Source of the DNA: Phoenix dactylifera
Taxonomy: Eukaryota > Streptophyta > Magnoliopsida > Arecales > Arecaceae
DNA: 64,000 bases
Reading direction: 5' to 3'
Assembly (NCBI RefSeq): GCF_009389715.1
Contig: NC_052407.1
Coordinates: forward strand, 8,466,475 to 8,530,474
Below are positions 51,038-62,355 of this stretch, piece after piece; positions within the stretch are counted from its first letter, which is position 1; each line of letters begins with the position of its first letter. Under the pieces are notes generated by a model. The model saw only the letters and a list, made by a program, of their open reading frames with translations. It did no database searches and was not told the DNA's origin. The translations under genes and the position numbers were made by a program.

Positions 51038-51048
51038 TTTGGCGGGAA
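51038..51048 (+). promoter_or_regulatory. E2F-like site in the BUB3.3 promoter
   Basis: TTTGGCGGGAA (reverse complement TTCCCGCCAAA) matches the E2F/DP binding consensus and lies 184 bp before the BUB3.3 start codon. E2F sites are typical of plant S-phase and mitotic-control genes, so this fits the predicted product. Binding is inferred. Confidence 0.55.
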
Positions 51049-51231
51049 CAAAGAGCCGCCACTTGCAATTCGAAACTAGGGTTCTACTTTTTGCCTAAAA
51101 ACGATCGACCGGATGCAGAGAATTAGGGCATATCTCGAACAAGAGCGACAACGATTCGCAGTGCTCAAGACCCTACCAGAGCCGAATTTTCGTAACTTAA
51201 GACATAACTGGGGCAGAATCCAGCCGGTCGG

Positions 51232-54200
51232 ATGGAAGGATCTCTCCTGGAGCTTGGAGAACCCATCGGTGACGCGATCTCGAGGATCCGTTTCGCCCCA
51301 AGATCCAACAATTTGTTGATCTCTTCCTGGGATTCCGTCAGTACCTTCAATCTCAATTCGTTTCTCATGTCTTCCACGCATAAAGATCCTTCCTTTCTGC
51401 CCTTTGATTACGTTTTCGTGATCAAGTTCTTCTGGGCTTTGTGCTTCAGGTTCTTAGATTATATGATGTGGACAGATCCGTGCGCAGATTGGCAGCTCCT
51501 TCCGAAGGGGCCCTTCTCGACTGCTGTTTCCAGGACGAAATGGCTGCCCTTTCGGCCGGTTCGGATGGCTGTGTTCGAAGGTAGCTGTCTGTGGTGTCTT
51601 AAATTAGATTCCCTATGTCGTTTAATTAATCGAATGTATATTTTATGGCTCATATTTGTTACTTTCTGAAAAATTCATGGATGACATCAAACAACATAGG
51701 CTCAATTACTTTCTCTGCTATCTTAGTTGATTGTACAGTTCAAATGGATCTTTTTGATAGCTTGGTGACTTCATTGTTTGATGCATTTCTAGCCCTCTAA
51801 AACTTTCTTAAAATAATTTGTTAAGAGAACAGTAAGTTTACAGATATATGCGACAGTCTAGTCATTGTAGAAAAAACATAGTTGAAATGACAGTATGAAA
51901 TGTGTTTTTATGGAATGCCTGATATTTTGACATTAAAAGTAACATCTGTACTTCAAATAGACAAAGAGTAAAGTAATTATAGTATCTGCACTAAGCTATC
52001 TTCCCAAATTGTTTAGCAACAATGCCAATCTTGATGCTTTTTACATGTTCATTGGGTTGAGTTTGGGCAATGATGTGGAACTTTCCCATAGTTGGCTTTA
52101 TCGAGGACCGTGGGAATGATTTTTATTAGGGATTCATCATATGTTTCAATTGGTTTATGAGAGAACGTGGCATATTGGAACTTGGAAGCAGTTCTTCAAA
52201 CACACCATCTGGCAGACCTGTAGAAACTCGCTGTCATAATTATTCCCCCTATTTAGTGTTGTTAGCATTACCATGAGTCTAACATGCTGAATTACGACTT
52301 AATTAATTTTATTCTTCCTTTTGATCTTTACTCATTTACTTTTCAAATAATAAAAATCATATCAGGAGATTCCACTGACTCATCTTTGATATAATTTATC
52401 AAATACATTTGTTCTCCATCTTTATTTTTCCCCTTTTTTGAGTATACAGTAGTGCTCTATTCACAATCTTGTTATGCACTCCTATTTTTGACCATTTGTC
52501 AAGGATCAGAATTCTCTGCTCTCACACTAAAATGTTGCTCATTTTTGCTTTCCCCTCATGTGTACTGCCCCTTGAATTTAATTGATCTACTACTTTGCAT
52601 GGTTTATCTAGATCAATAATTGGGACAAATGGCTCAATGTCTTTGAGACCTTATTGTGCCCGATGTGTTTAGAGTCATATCAGAAATAACTGAATCTAAT
52701 TCTGCTGGCTGGTCTCAGGTCTTTTGAACATTGATTCCACCAGTGCCATAGTCTAATCCCCCTATTGTCTCCTCCCAAACATTTAATAAGCACGAATTTA
52801 CTGCACAATGCATTTTGGATTGGCCAAATTGAAAACCAGCCCTTCACTTGCCATACGATCATATCACATAAGTAACATGTGCTTGAGAATTATAAATAGG
52901 TTTTCTAAGTGGAGGAAGTGAGCTTCTCAACTATTATTGCCATTTGCACCTTGTCTGACTTGTTGGTAGCCATAGGCCTCCCAAGGGAACCTAGTGCTTG
53001 GCTCATACTTCTTTTGTATGCCTTTACCAATAATAATTTTAATTGTTGTTGATTAGTCTGTCATCCCTGTGTATTAAAAATTTGAAATGCAATCACTTGT
53101 ATTAAATATAGGCTGAAATACCATGCATAGGTTTTGTGCATGTATCAAACTTAGTTATTTGGGAGACGGATTTTTATGCCAAAGGTTTACTCTTGGCTGA
53201 TTTATATTGTTTTGCATTGGTTTGCACGGTGGGGCTTATTGACTGTTTGAATGTGCTTGACTTAGACTTGCCTTATCGACATTCTGACCTATACGTGGTG
53301 CTTGCAATGGTAGGAATTCTTAACTTGATGTACTAGTGGTAAGTCTTTCCTGGAAATGAAATTATAATTGGAGCACCAGTAACTTTTTTTGGTTGATAAG
53401 CTGTTCCCTGGAATCTATATATAGTAAGGAAATAGCTATGTACGTTAAGTCATTAACCATTTCCTGTTCAATTTCATTTTGTCTAATTTGATGATACTTA
53501 GCTAGCTCACATTCATTTCATTGCTGTACATAAATATCCTCAGGTACAATTTGTGTTCAGGGGCTCAAGATGTAGTGGGAAAGCATGATGATTCGGCCAC
53601 CTGTATTGAATATTCTGAGGAAACTGGTATATAACTAACCTATAGTTACAGGCACTTGAATTTCATTTCATGAGTTTTAGTATTTTTGAAGGAGGAAAAA
53701 GTAAAAAAAAAAACATGTTAGAGAGCAACAGAAAACCTACTTAGTGATGAAAAGTGAAGCAAAAAAAATCTTCGTACAAATACCTAATCTACATAAGTAC
53801 CCCCAGCTCTCATTTTTAAATGATAGTTACAGATTTTTTTTTTTAATATTTCAGAATTGGGTGGTACTTCCAACTCTTAGTAAGACGATCTTTTACCATG
53901 TGTGCTGCACTTGCTTTGGAACCTTGCTCCTGGACAAAATTCCTAGGTGCTTCCTTGCTATAGTTTTTTTTTCCTGGGAGATCCTATTCCCCACTTGGGC
54001 ATCTGAAGCTCCTCTGATATTTGCTGTATCCCCAGATTTCTGGTTGCACTTTCTGTTGGGTTGTCAGGTTGGGCCTATTGTGAGATAACACTGCTTTCGA
54101 CCCAGGGTCTGTGCCTAATCATATGGCATTTGATAGATGATTTCATAAATTAGGATTTAGCTATATACTTTGTTAAATATCATCACTTTGGCTTATGGAT

Positions 54201-57200
54201 GGTTGGCTTGCAGGTCAAGTCATTACCGCAGGTCTTGACAAGACATTAATGTTCTGGGATATGCAAATGGGAAATGCAAATATTGGTTATACAAGAATGA
54301 GAGATTCAGATATTTGGTCTATGTCACTATGCGGGTTTTATCTATTAGCTGCTGTTGGAATATCAGTAATTGTCTATGATTTGAGGAATTTGAAAGGACC
54401 TGTTCAATCAAAGGAACCCTCTATGGACTTTCGTGTAAAATGTGTTCGCTCATTTTCTAGCAACCAAGGTATTTCTTACCTATCTGGTCTTGTTTTATTG
54501 TAATTAATCTGTTGCCTTTTTGCTATGCTTCTCACCATCTGATCTTGTGAAAACTGCTTGGGCCCTTCTACTTCTTTGAAAATGGAGGCAATGATATTGC
54601 TTTATGACCTCAAGCCTGCATACACATAACAATTAAAACAAGTGTTGTAGATCTGGATTTTCCTCATGAGAAGCACAGTGAAATTTAAACTTCTTTTTGC
54701 AGAAGTAGAAGAATGTTATTTTGTTGGGTTTCTAACTTAGGTGTGCACCACCCTGAGATCTCGATGTATTCCCCCTTCTTTTGTTTAAGGACTCTTTACC
54801 GACTTTCACTCCTCACTAAGTAATATCGGGAATTTTCTACTCTTTCGTTTCTAGAACAAGGGTACATTTGCTCAAGTTCCACATATTAGTGATTCAATTA
54901 TCCATTATCTCCAGGTTATGCTGTTGGATCAATTGATGGATGCGTTGCATTGAAGTATTTTGACCCTACAAAGGAATGTGAGATGGGGTTAGTTTTTGGT
55001 TCCTTCTGGCCCAGACGTTTTAGGTTACATGATAACTGCATCAGTTTAGTTGCACACCACTGAGTAGATTTCATCACACAAAAACTCTTACAGATATCCC
55101 ATTTACAGTAATCAATTTTTTCATAACATATGGATTCTCTTTCTAGGAGTCTATTGCTATATGGAACCATGCCATTCCATTGTATGGTCATATTGTTATG
55201 TCCGCAGTACTGGACACATTGAATTAGGACACATAGTCACGTAGAGCTAGTCAAAATCTCATAAAAGCAGAAGAGTTGCCATGAGTTGTTACTGCATTAT
55301 AGTCGTTGACTTCATTAAATTTACATCTGGCATACTATGACAGATGTATTTTCCGGTGTCATCCAAAGTCAAAAAATGGAAGGTATCATCTGGTTGCTGT
55401 GAATGATATTGGATTCCATCCACGGTATGCCTTTAGTTTTCATCCTCTTGTACAATCATAATTCTATCCACGGAGCAGGAAAGACCAGACAAGTTTTGCT
55501 TTTGCAGCTATGACTCCTTTGTTACTGGAGACAATGAAGGATATGCTATTATCTGGGATGCTCAGAGCAGGAAGAAATTGTTTGAGGTATCCTTTCTTTT
55601 TGTCATTTCTAATGTGGTCTGTGTGTGAAGGTGTGGGGCATGGAAATGATCCATAACGCACAAGCATGCGTGATTGTCAAGACATTTGTTTTTTTTTTTT
55701 TTTGGAAGGAAGACATTTGAATTTTCTAGTCAGAAAATGGATGCTAAATCATTGTCAAGGAAATTTGCCATGGCTTGCACCTTAGTTGGTTCATGAAAAT
55801 CCATTAAAGCATACATTCGTGGACATCAAGGTATCCTGCTAATGTGTAATGTTGGGAAACAAAATCTCATAAACACATTTAAGCATGCGGAATTTAGTAA
55901 CACTAAAGTTATGCACTCTGCATTCTTTACTTTTATTAATCCATGTCAAAGTCATAGGAAACTAGCTACATCTTCACTACGGAGCTTGATCTCAATTTTA
56001 TCACTAATCATCTGGGAATCTCTGTTGAACCATGCTGAGATGATTGGTGGCCTAAATTCATCTTATTTCCTTTTTTCCACATGGGTGCATCATCTTTGGG
56101 AGATTTCCATATCAGGCTCCTCGATGTCAACTTAATGCTAGCCGTTTGAGCTTATGGTGCTCTTCTTTTACCTCTCTCTTGGTACATCCACTTGAAAAAT
56201 TAATTTGCATATGCATTAATAAAAGCATCTCAAAGCCATGCTTTTGTATTTTTATCAATCATCTTTATTTTACCAGTCTTTTTACCACTTCTTTTATAAG
56301 AGGTTTTGTATTCATATTCGCTTTGGAAGAGGCTGACCGCATGTTTATCCTTATTCAGCTCCAAAGATATCCTAGCAGTGTGGCGTCTTTATCATACAAC
56401 TACAGTGGTCACTTTTTGGCTGTTGCATCCAGCTGCACATTCCAGGAAGCAAATGAAGTGTTAGTTTGTCTTCCTCAATCTCTTTCATAATGAATTCACC
56501 CTATCTACATATATCAATTTCTTATTTTTGAAATTCATGCAACTCCATGTGGTTGATTTTTTACACAATCAAAAATGTGTGAAGTCAGATTTTGTGTGCA
56601 TAGAAATACTGATTTTCAGGTAGACCATGTACTTCTAATATGCACTAGCTTTATGTAATAGAGGTATATTTGGATATTATTATTTAAATTTGTTTGTCCT
56701 GGCATAGGGCAGTTGAAGTCCATTTGTAAAAAGAAGAAAGTAATAAAGATATTACACATCATCAAATCATTAATTTCTGAAATTTAAAGAGCAGGGATAA
56801 GGTATCGTGCTCTAATTCAATCACTAATATTGCCATCTAATATAGCAAATGATCTGTATGTGTTGTATGCGAAGCAATCTTCAAGCTAGTTAACTGTTTT
56901 ATCTATTTATTGTTTTCAATGTTAATTGATACATGTCAAAAATATTCATAAGCACTAAGCTGATTGATATCATATGTTATCTGCTGGGATTGTCTTTTTT
57001 CCCATTCTTTATGACTTTGTTAAAAAAAAGCAACTGGCAAGGTAAAATATTCATGTCATGTTGTACATTATGACTGGGTAGCCAAGTTTTGGTTTTATTA
57101 ATGAATGCTTTGAGCTTATAATTGAAATCTATAAGTATGAGCCATTTTTTCCAAGCACCTTAATAACTACAAAGCTTGGAATCACAGTTAATGAACTGGC

Positions 57201-57356
57201 AGCATTATTTTCACAAATTTCTTAAATGGAACATGCTTTCCTTATAACATTAATAGCTTACCAACATTCTTTTCATGTGGCAGAGAGGAGGCTCCTCAGA
57301 TATATCTACATAAACCGGATAACTTTGCCCGTCCATCTTCCTCGGACTACATTTGA
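51232..57356 (+). CDS. BUB3.3: BUB3.3-type mitotic checkpoint WD40 protein (9 exons, 326 aa)
   Basis: A seven-bladed WD40 protein of the BUB3 family, expected to act at kinetochores in spindle-assembly control. Exons: 51232-51336, 51450-51580, 53544-53626, 54214-54468, 54915-54987, 55344-55424, 55508-55586, 56359-56459, 57284-57356; 981 nt, frame kept at every junction. Repeat phrases in order: ISRIRFAPRSNNLLISSWDS / VLRLYDV; DCCFQDEMAALSAGSDGCVR; ATCIEYSEETGQVITAGLDK / TLMFWDM; DIWSMSLCGFYLLAAVGISV; GYAVGSIDGCVALKYFD; AVNDIGFHPRYDSFVTGDNE / GYAIIWDA; VASLSYNYSGHFLAVASS. CIFRCHPKS aligns with the BUB3 'KCHRKS' segment. It differs from canonical BUB3 in its C-terminus and is closest, from memory, to At1g69400 (BUB3.3). 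The last two junctions are chosen by frame and homology. An E2F-like site precedes it. Confidence 0.9.
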
Positions 57357-59030
57357 TCTTTTATGACATGGATCACAATTCTAGGCACATGTTATACCCT
57401 CTTGGAATGCAGGTGGTCTTTAGATATTGCAAAAATATGCTGGTGCTTTTTTTTTTTTCTCGCTTTCAGAGCTTTTGTACACTAGCTGGATATAATTTTC
57501 CAGAGCTTTTGCTAAATACTGATACACTGTTGACTATTTTTTTTTTCTTTTTATTGATTTGTTTGCTATCATACACTTGAGCAATGAAGAGTTACACTAC
57601 TTGTGTCTTCTTTTTTTCCCTTTTTTGGTTGCTCAGCATATCATACAATGGGCAGAGTATACTATGATCATAAAAAGATAATATTGATTTGAATGCCATC
57701 TTAGCTTCTATCCTAGGATTCTAACTATGTAATATCAGAAAAAGGTCAGACCAGATCAAATTATTTTGATTGGTAAAATGCGACAGTACTTCTAATGATC
57801 TGTGCAAGCATGAGAACGGTACATAGCAATGGCCAGATGGATCCCATTTTATGTGATATACTTGTTGGTATAGAGAATTAGCCTCCACAGTAGATTATAT
57901 TGTGGAAAAAAAAAAATCGTATCTAAAAGGAAACCCTCGAAATGCTTCATCTTCGAAAATAAAAAGAGCTGTTATTTTAATTTTTTTTGGAGCCACCATT
58001 AACATGCATTCTTTCTATTGCTATTTACTAGGCCAAAGTTGCTTGGAAAGTGGATAAGAGATGAAGACGGTAGAGTTATCACATTTTTATCCAGGGATAA
58101 GCGATGATCATGATATTTTGATCTATGAAACAGTTGATCTGCAAACAATTTGACCATGTCAAGGATACATAGGGATTGATGGTTCTTTATATTCTCAGGA
58201 CCTAAAGTTGATACCCCTGGTATATGGCGATGATCTTATGTCATCTCTACTCAAATCACCACCTAATCTTGAGGATGGAGATCCAAGATTACTTAGGATA
58301 GTGATCATGGGTTGAAATTGAAGGATAAAAATATTCTTTGGACCATCAGAAAAAATTGTTATATCAATATAACATTAATATATTATATTAATAATATATA
58401 TTATATTATATTAATATTATATTTATATAGTATTTATGATATATTATATTATATCATTTTCATATTATTATGTTCTTAAATTTTAAATTATAATAGAAAT
58501 TTATTATTGTACTGTATGATATACTACTTCTCTTCACCTTATTTTTTTTTAATCAAAGTAAATATTAGTATAAAATAATATTATGTTATATGTATAAATA
58601 AAAATATTATTTTTATAATAATAATTAATATATTTTTATGAAATATACTAGAAATGGTTTGGGTATTGTATGATCAGTGATCTTGAATTTATAAATACCA
58701 AATTGGTTACTCAAGAATATCAAATACGGTAAATTTAGATTATTGGAAATTATAATACCCTGCGGTAAGATTCATGAGTGAAAACCATTATAGTGATCTC
58801 ATTTGAATCATCAAACGTCATCTAGACTTTTCCTATGCAAAATTACACTATTTATATAAATATTGTGAGCATTAGAGTACAGTCTTTTGTTAAATATAAA
58901 TTAGTAAGTTATGTCAATGAAGTGGTGCTTTACACCAACATCTGAGATTAAACCCGTGACCTTAACAATCGTTAGCTGCCAAAGGTTTTTTTTTTTTTTT
59001 TGAACTGAAATATATAAGCTGCCTACACTC
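57357..59030. other. Spacer between BUB3.3 and eIF5A
   Basis: Starts with the BUB3.3 3' UTR. Otherwise AT-rich with no supported gene. 58370-58680 is extremely AT-rich, built from tatta/atatta words (possibly an AT-rich repeat or matrix-attachment-like DNA), and a T run lies at 58986-59001. The sequence becomes GC-rich from about 59040, where the eIF5A promoter begins. Confidence 0.5.
58370..58480. repeat. AT-only low-complexity repeat
   Basis: Nearly pure A/T made of tattaatatta/atatattatatta words, partly self-complementary. Confidence 0.7.
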
Positions 59031-59090
59031 CCTTTCCTAACTTCATCGCTTGCCACGTACGCATCCAAAACCGTAACGCAAGAAGACCCC

Positions 59091-59101
59091 GTGGGTCCCA
59101 C
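59091..59101 (+). promoter_or_regulatory. TCP-type palindrome in the eIF5A promoter
   Basis: GTGGGTCCCAC, a perfect GTGGGNCCCAC site for TCP factors, lies about 480 bp before the ATG and roughly 200-250 bp before the likely leader exon. TCP sites are common in promoters of translation and growth genes. Motif evidence only. Confidence 0.5.
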
Positions 59102-59209
59102 TCCAGTTTACAAAATAATGGACGCCATAGGGCTGCAGCCGACGCGGCGCAGCCCAGCGTACTCCCAAGTCCCAACGCAAAGAAAGATGCCTCCCGAGAT
59201 CAGGCCGTC

Positions 59210-59215
59210 CACGTG
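59210..59215 (+). promoter_or_regulatory. G-box (CACGTG) in the eIF5A promoter
   Basis: CACGTG within gtccacgtgtacc, a bZIP/bHLH-type core element about 120 bp downstream of the TCP-like palindrome. Confidence 0.4.
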
Positions 59216-59289
59216 TACCGTCAATCCGTTGGCCACCGGGAGCCGGACGCGAGGCGATATTAAGGGCCAGCTTTATTGGTACCCTAGCT

Positions 59290-59569
59290 CGCGGTGGTGT
59301 CCGGCCACTCTCTCCGTCTCAGAGCCTATTCCTCCGCTGTCCCCCTCCACCGCCCGTCGCCGCCGTCCTGCTCCTCCTCCCCATAGGTAACCCTAGCCTC
59401 CTCTCCTTCAGTGCCGTCGCGGCTGACGACTCCGTTGTCTCTCCTCTCTCTTGTGCTCCACCTCCTCTTCTCCGATCTTTTTGGATCTCTTGATTTCGGC
59501 GAGATTTTGTTGAATTCTTGATCTATTCTTTGTTTTCCTTTTTTTTTTCTCTCCTTTTCTTTGGTTTAG
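59290..59569 (+). other. eIF5A 5' leader exon and leader intron
   Basis: A C/T-rich leader (ctctccgtctcagagcc, ccccctccaccgcccg) ends at 59386 with ccatag/gtaacc. A 183-bp intron runs 59387-59569 (ending ggtttag) and the coding exon begins five bases before the ATG. A leader intron next to the start codon is common in highly expressed plant housekeeping genes. The transcript start is not visible. Confidence 0.6.
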
Positions 59570-59574
59570 GGATC

Positions 59575-62355
59575 ATGTCGGACGAGGAGCACCACTTCGA
59601 GTCGAAAGCCGACGCCGGGGCGTCGAAGACGTTCCCGCAGCAGGCTGGGGCGATCCGGAAGAACGGTTACATAGTTATCAAGGGAAGACCGTGCAAGGTT
59701 TGTTCTCGATTTTATCCATCTTTTCCGTCCTTAGCTTTTGAGTCGTCTATCTTTTTTCGCGACTTCGTTGATGATTAGATGTTCTTTATTGTTATTCTTT
59801 TCCATTTCTTTCTGTCATTGACTTTGCGGATTGGAGATTTTTCGCTATTTGATTTGTAATCTAGCGCGATTTTCATCCGATCTTTAGCATATTTAACAGA
59901 ATTCACGCTTTCGCTGGTCACTTAGTTTCTTGGGATGGATAACCATGGAGCTTTATAATTTGATTTGGTTCATGTTGGAACTTTGCGTGATCTTCCATTG
60001 GAAATTATTCTGAAAGTTTTTTTTTTTAAAACAAAGATCGAGAACTAGAAAGAATTGATATTTGAGATGCATCCAAATATTCTTGTCTTCATTCGAGCCT
60101 TGGACATTTATTGAGGGAAGTCAGTCCAGAGATTGCCTGGCTGGATCTGGAGGGCACGCGGCTGTGGTTGCTGGATCTGATGATCTGATTTATGAGGATT
60201 TCTGCCATTGTATATTCTCAACAGGCATGTGACTGTCTGTCAACTTTATGTATTAAGTGCTGTGCATCCTGTAGTTTGATGCTTGTGAATGCCTTTGAGC
60301 TTATGCACGCGTGTGTGTATAGGCATGCCCCTTCTGTCTATTTAATGATTTGGTGTGGGCTACTTCGAAAATTTATGCATTGCCTGTAGGCTGTTCAAAG
60401 GTACTTATTGTTTGGCTGTTGTTTTTTCGGTGATCCGCTACCATGTTTTCTTTAATCGGAATTTTGCAATGTCATTTCAGTGATTCTTGTGTTACTGTAT
60501 TTCCAGGTTGTGGAGGTTTCGACCTCGAAGACTGGGAAGCACGGTCATGCAAAATGCCACTTTGTTGGCATAGACATCTTCACTGCAAAAAAGCTTGAGG
60601 ACATTGTGCCCTCGTCCCACAATTGTGATGTCAGTATCTTTGCATCAAATTGCTGTCAATACTGTCTTACCTGAATGCTTGTTTTTTCTATGGAATACTA
60701 TAATATGTTTAGTTTTGTTTTGCAGGTTCCCCATGTTACTCGTACTGACTATCAACTGATTGATATATCTGAGGATGGTTTTGTATGTCTTAATTTGTTC
60801 TTGGTTATTCAGTATTGGCTGCTTGCTTCATATATGTTATTGACAATTTGTTGCATATGCAGGTGAGTCTTCTGACTGAAAACGGTAACACCAAGGATGA
60901 TCTTAGACTCCCAACTGATGAGTCTCTTCTTTCTCAGGTCAGTCATGCACATTCAATTTTAGAAATATGGAAACAGTATATTGTGAAACATGAAAACTCA
61001 TGAAAGAGTTTATTCAATTTTAGAAATATGGAGTGGGAATTGGGGGAAGCAAGTTTGAGAATATAATGACGGCATAACTAGTTGCAAATTTCAGCATAAA
61101 AAAGAAATGAAATATAAATTCTCCTGCTGGTCAAATTCTGTCTATTAGATGTTTAAATTATGCAACTAATTCTTTGGTACTGGTATTAATGGTAAAATAT
61201 TTTTTTAATCCTATGTTGTGGGTACAAAAATTTATGTCTTATTTGATAGGACCACATCGGTGATATGCGATGTCTATGATGCCTCACCCTTGCAAATTTT
61301 TTTATGGCCAGATTGTACAGAACTTATATCTTAGATTTTTCTATTTAAAGTCATTTGTTCAAGTGTAAACAAGTTCAAGGATACAAGGAACATGTTCGAG
61401 GTACAATTCATGTCTGAATTAAAAGCAAATTTCTTTGTTCAAAAGTAGAATTATGTGCAACTCATGACTTTTGAATGGTCCAACTTTGCCATAAATGGGA
61501 GGTTGTGGGTTTGCATCCTTAAGATCCTTACCCCAAGTAATTATAATATATGGTGGACTCCCCTGAATATTTATTCAGCAGGTGGAACTCCCTCCTATTC
61601 TATAAAAAAAAGGGGGAAAAACTATGATTGTTGTGAGCCCACCCTGTCCATGAACTTATAAATTAATTTAGTTGTTGATACAGGATTGTGAGTTTTAGCA
61701 TATGTGAATTTTGCTAAGTTGCCGTGTTATGCGTGAAGCAAGCTGGTTTGCGCCTGATCCCTGTAACTTCTAGTCAATCTGAATTTTGAGCCATAACCAT
61801 ATAAAGCAGATGTGACTGATAAACAAGTTATAGGACTAGCGAAGTAATTCACTATATTGAAATGTTATATGAGTGTTGAGTTTGTAATTTCTCATGTACA
61901 AATTGGGTTATGTTCCATGTTCCATGTCTCCAGCTGACTGCAGTCGATAAACTGTTAAACTGGAGTGGTCTATCTGCAGATTTGTTTGTTCGACAAACTT
62001 TTCTTTTGTGCATTAGGCAGGCTCCCATCTGCTGTGCTGTTTCTGGGTTGCCTGATCCTATATGTGGAACGAAAAGGAGTAATTTTGCATTTTTATATTT
62101 TACTAGTATGTGCTGTTACTGATGCGCTGTTTTTGTTTGTATTTGATTATATGATCATGTTTTAAAAGTTTTGAGATGAAAATCATCAGATAAAAATTTT
62201 TGTTCTGTAATTTAATAGTTTTTTCTGACATCAATTTGCTGTTGAAAAAATAGATCAAAGATGGGTTTGCGGAAGGGAAAGATCTGGTCGTGACTGTGAT
62301 GTGTGCCATGGGCGAGGAGCAGATTTGTGCACTGAAGGACATTGGCCCCAAGTAG
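59575..62355 (+). CDS. eIF5A: Translation initiation/elongation factor eIF5A (5 exons, 159 aa)
   Basis: The hypusine-containing factor that relieves ribosome stalling and helps peptide-bond formation and termination in the cytosol. Exons: 59575-59697, 60507-60629, 60726-60782, 60863-60937, 62254-62355; 480 nt, all introns phase 0. Protein: an acidic N-terminus [15 protein letters not shown], then the SH3-like domain with the hypusination loop [16 protein letters not shown] (hypusine lysine at 52), then [39 protein letters not shown] and the OB-fold end [20 protein letters not shown], finishing DIGPK. Length equals the usual plant 159 aa and no key residue is missing. Deoxyhypusine synthase and hydroxylase would modify K52 (known for the family). 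The start is fixed by homology and the leader acceptor. Confidence 0.98.
61470..61620 (+). mobile_element. Possible SINE in eIF5A intron 4
   Basis: ggttgtgggtttgcatcc near 61501 resembles a pol III B-box (GGTTCGANTCC) and the stretch ends in an A run (tataaaaaaaaggggg, about 61602-61618). No convincing A-box or target duplication was found, and no known family is recognised. Confidence 0.25.

Noticed and set aside
51113-51319. ATG-initiated 68-codon frame upstream of and overlapping BUB3.3 exon 1
   Set aside because: Out of frame with BUB3.3 and without homology; at most an upstream frame in the leader.
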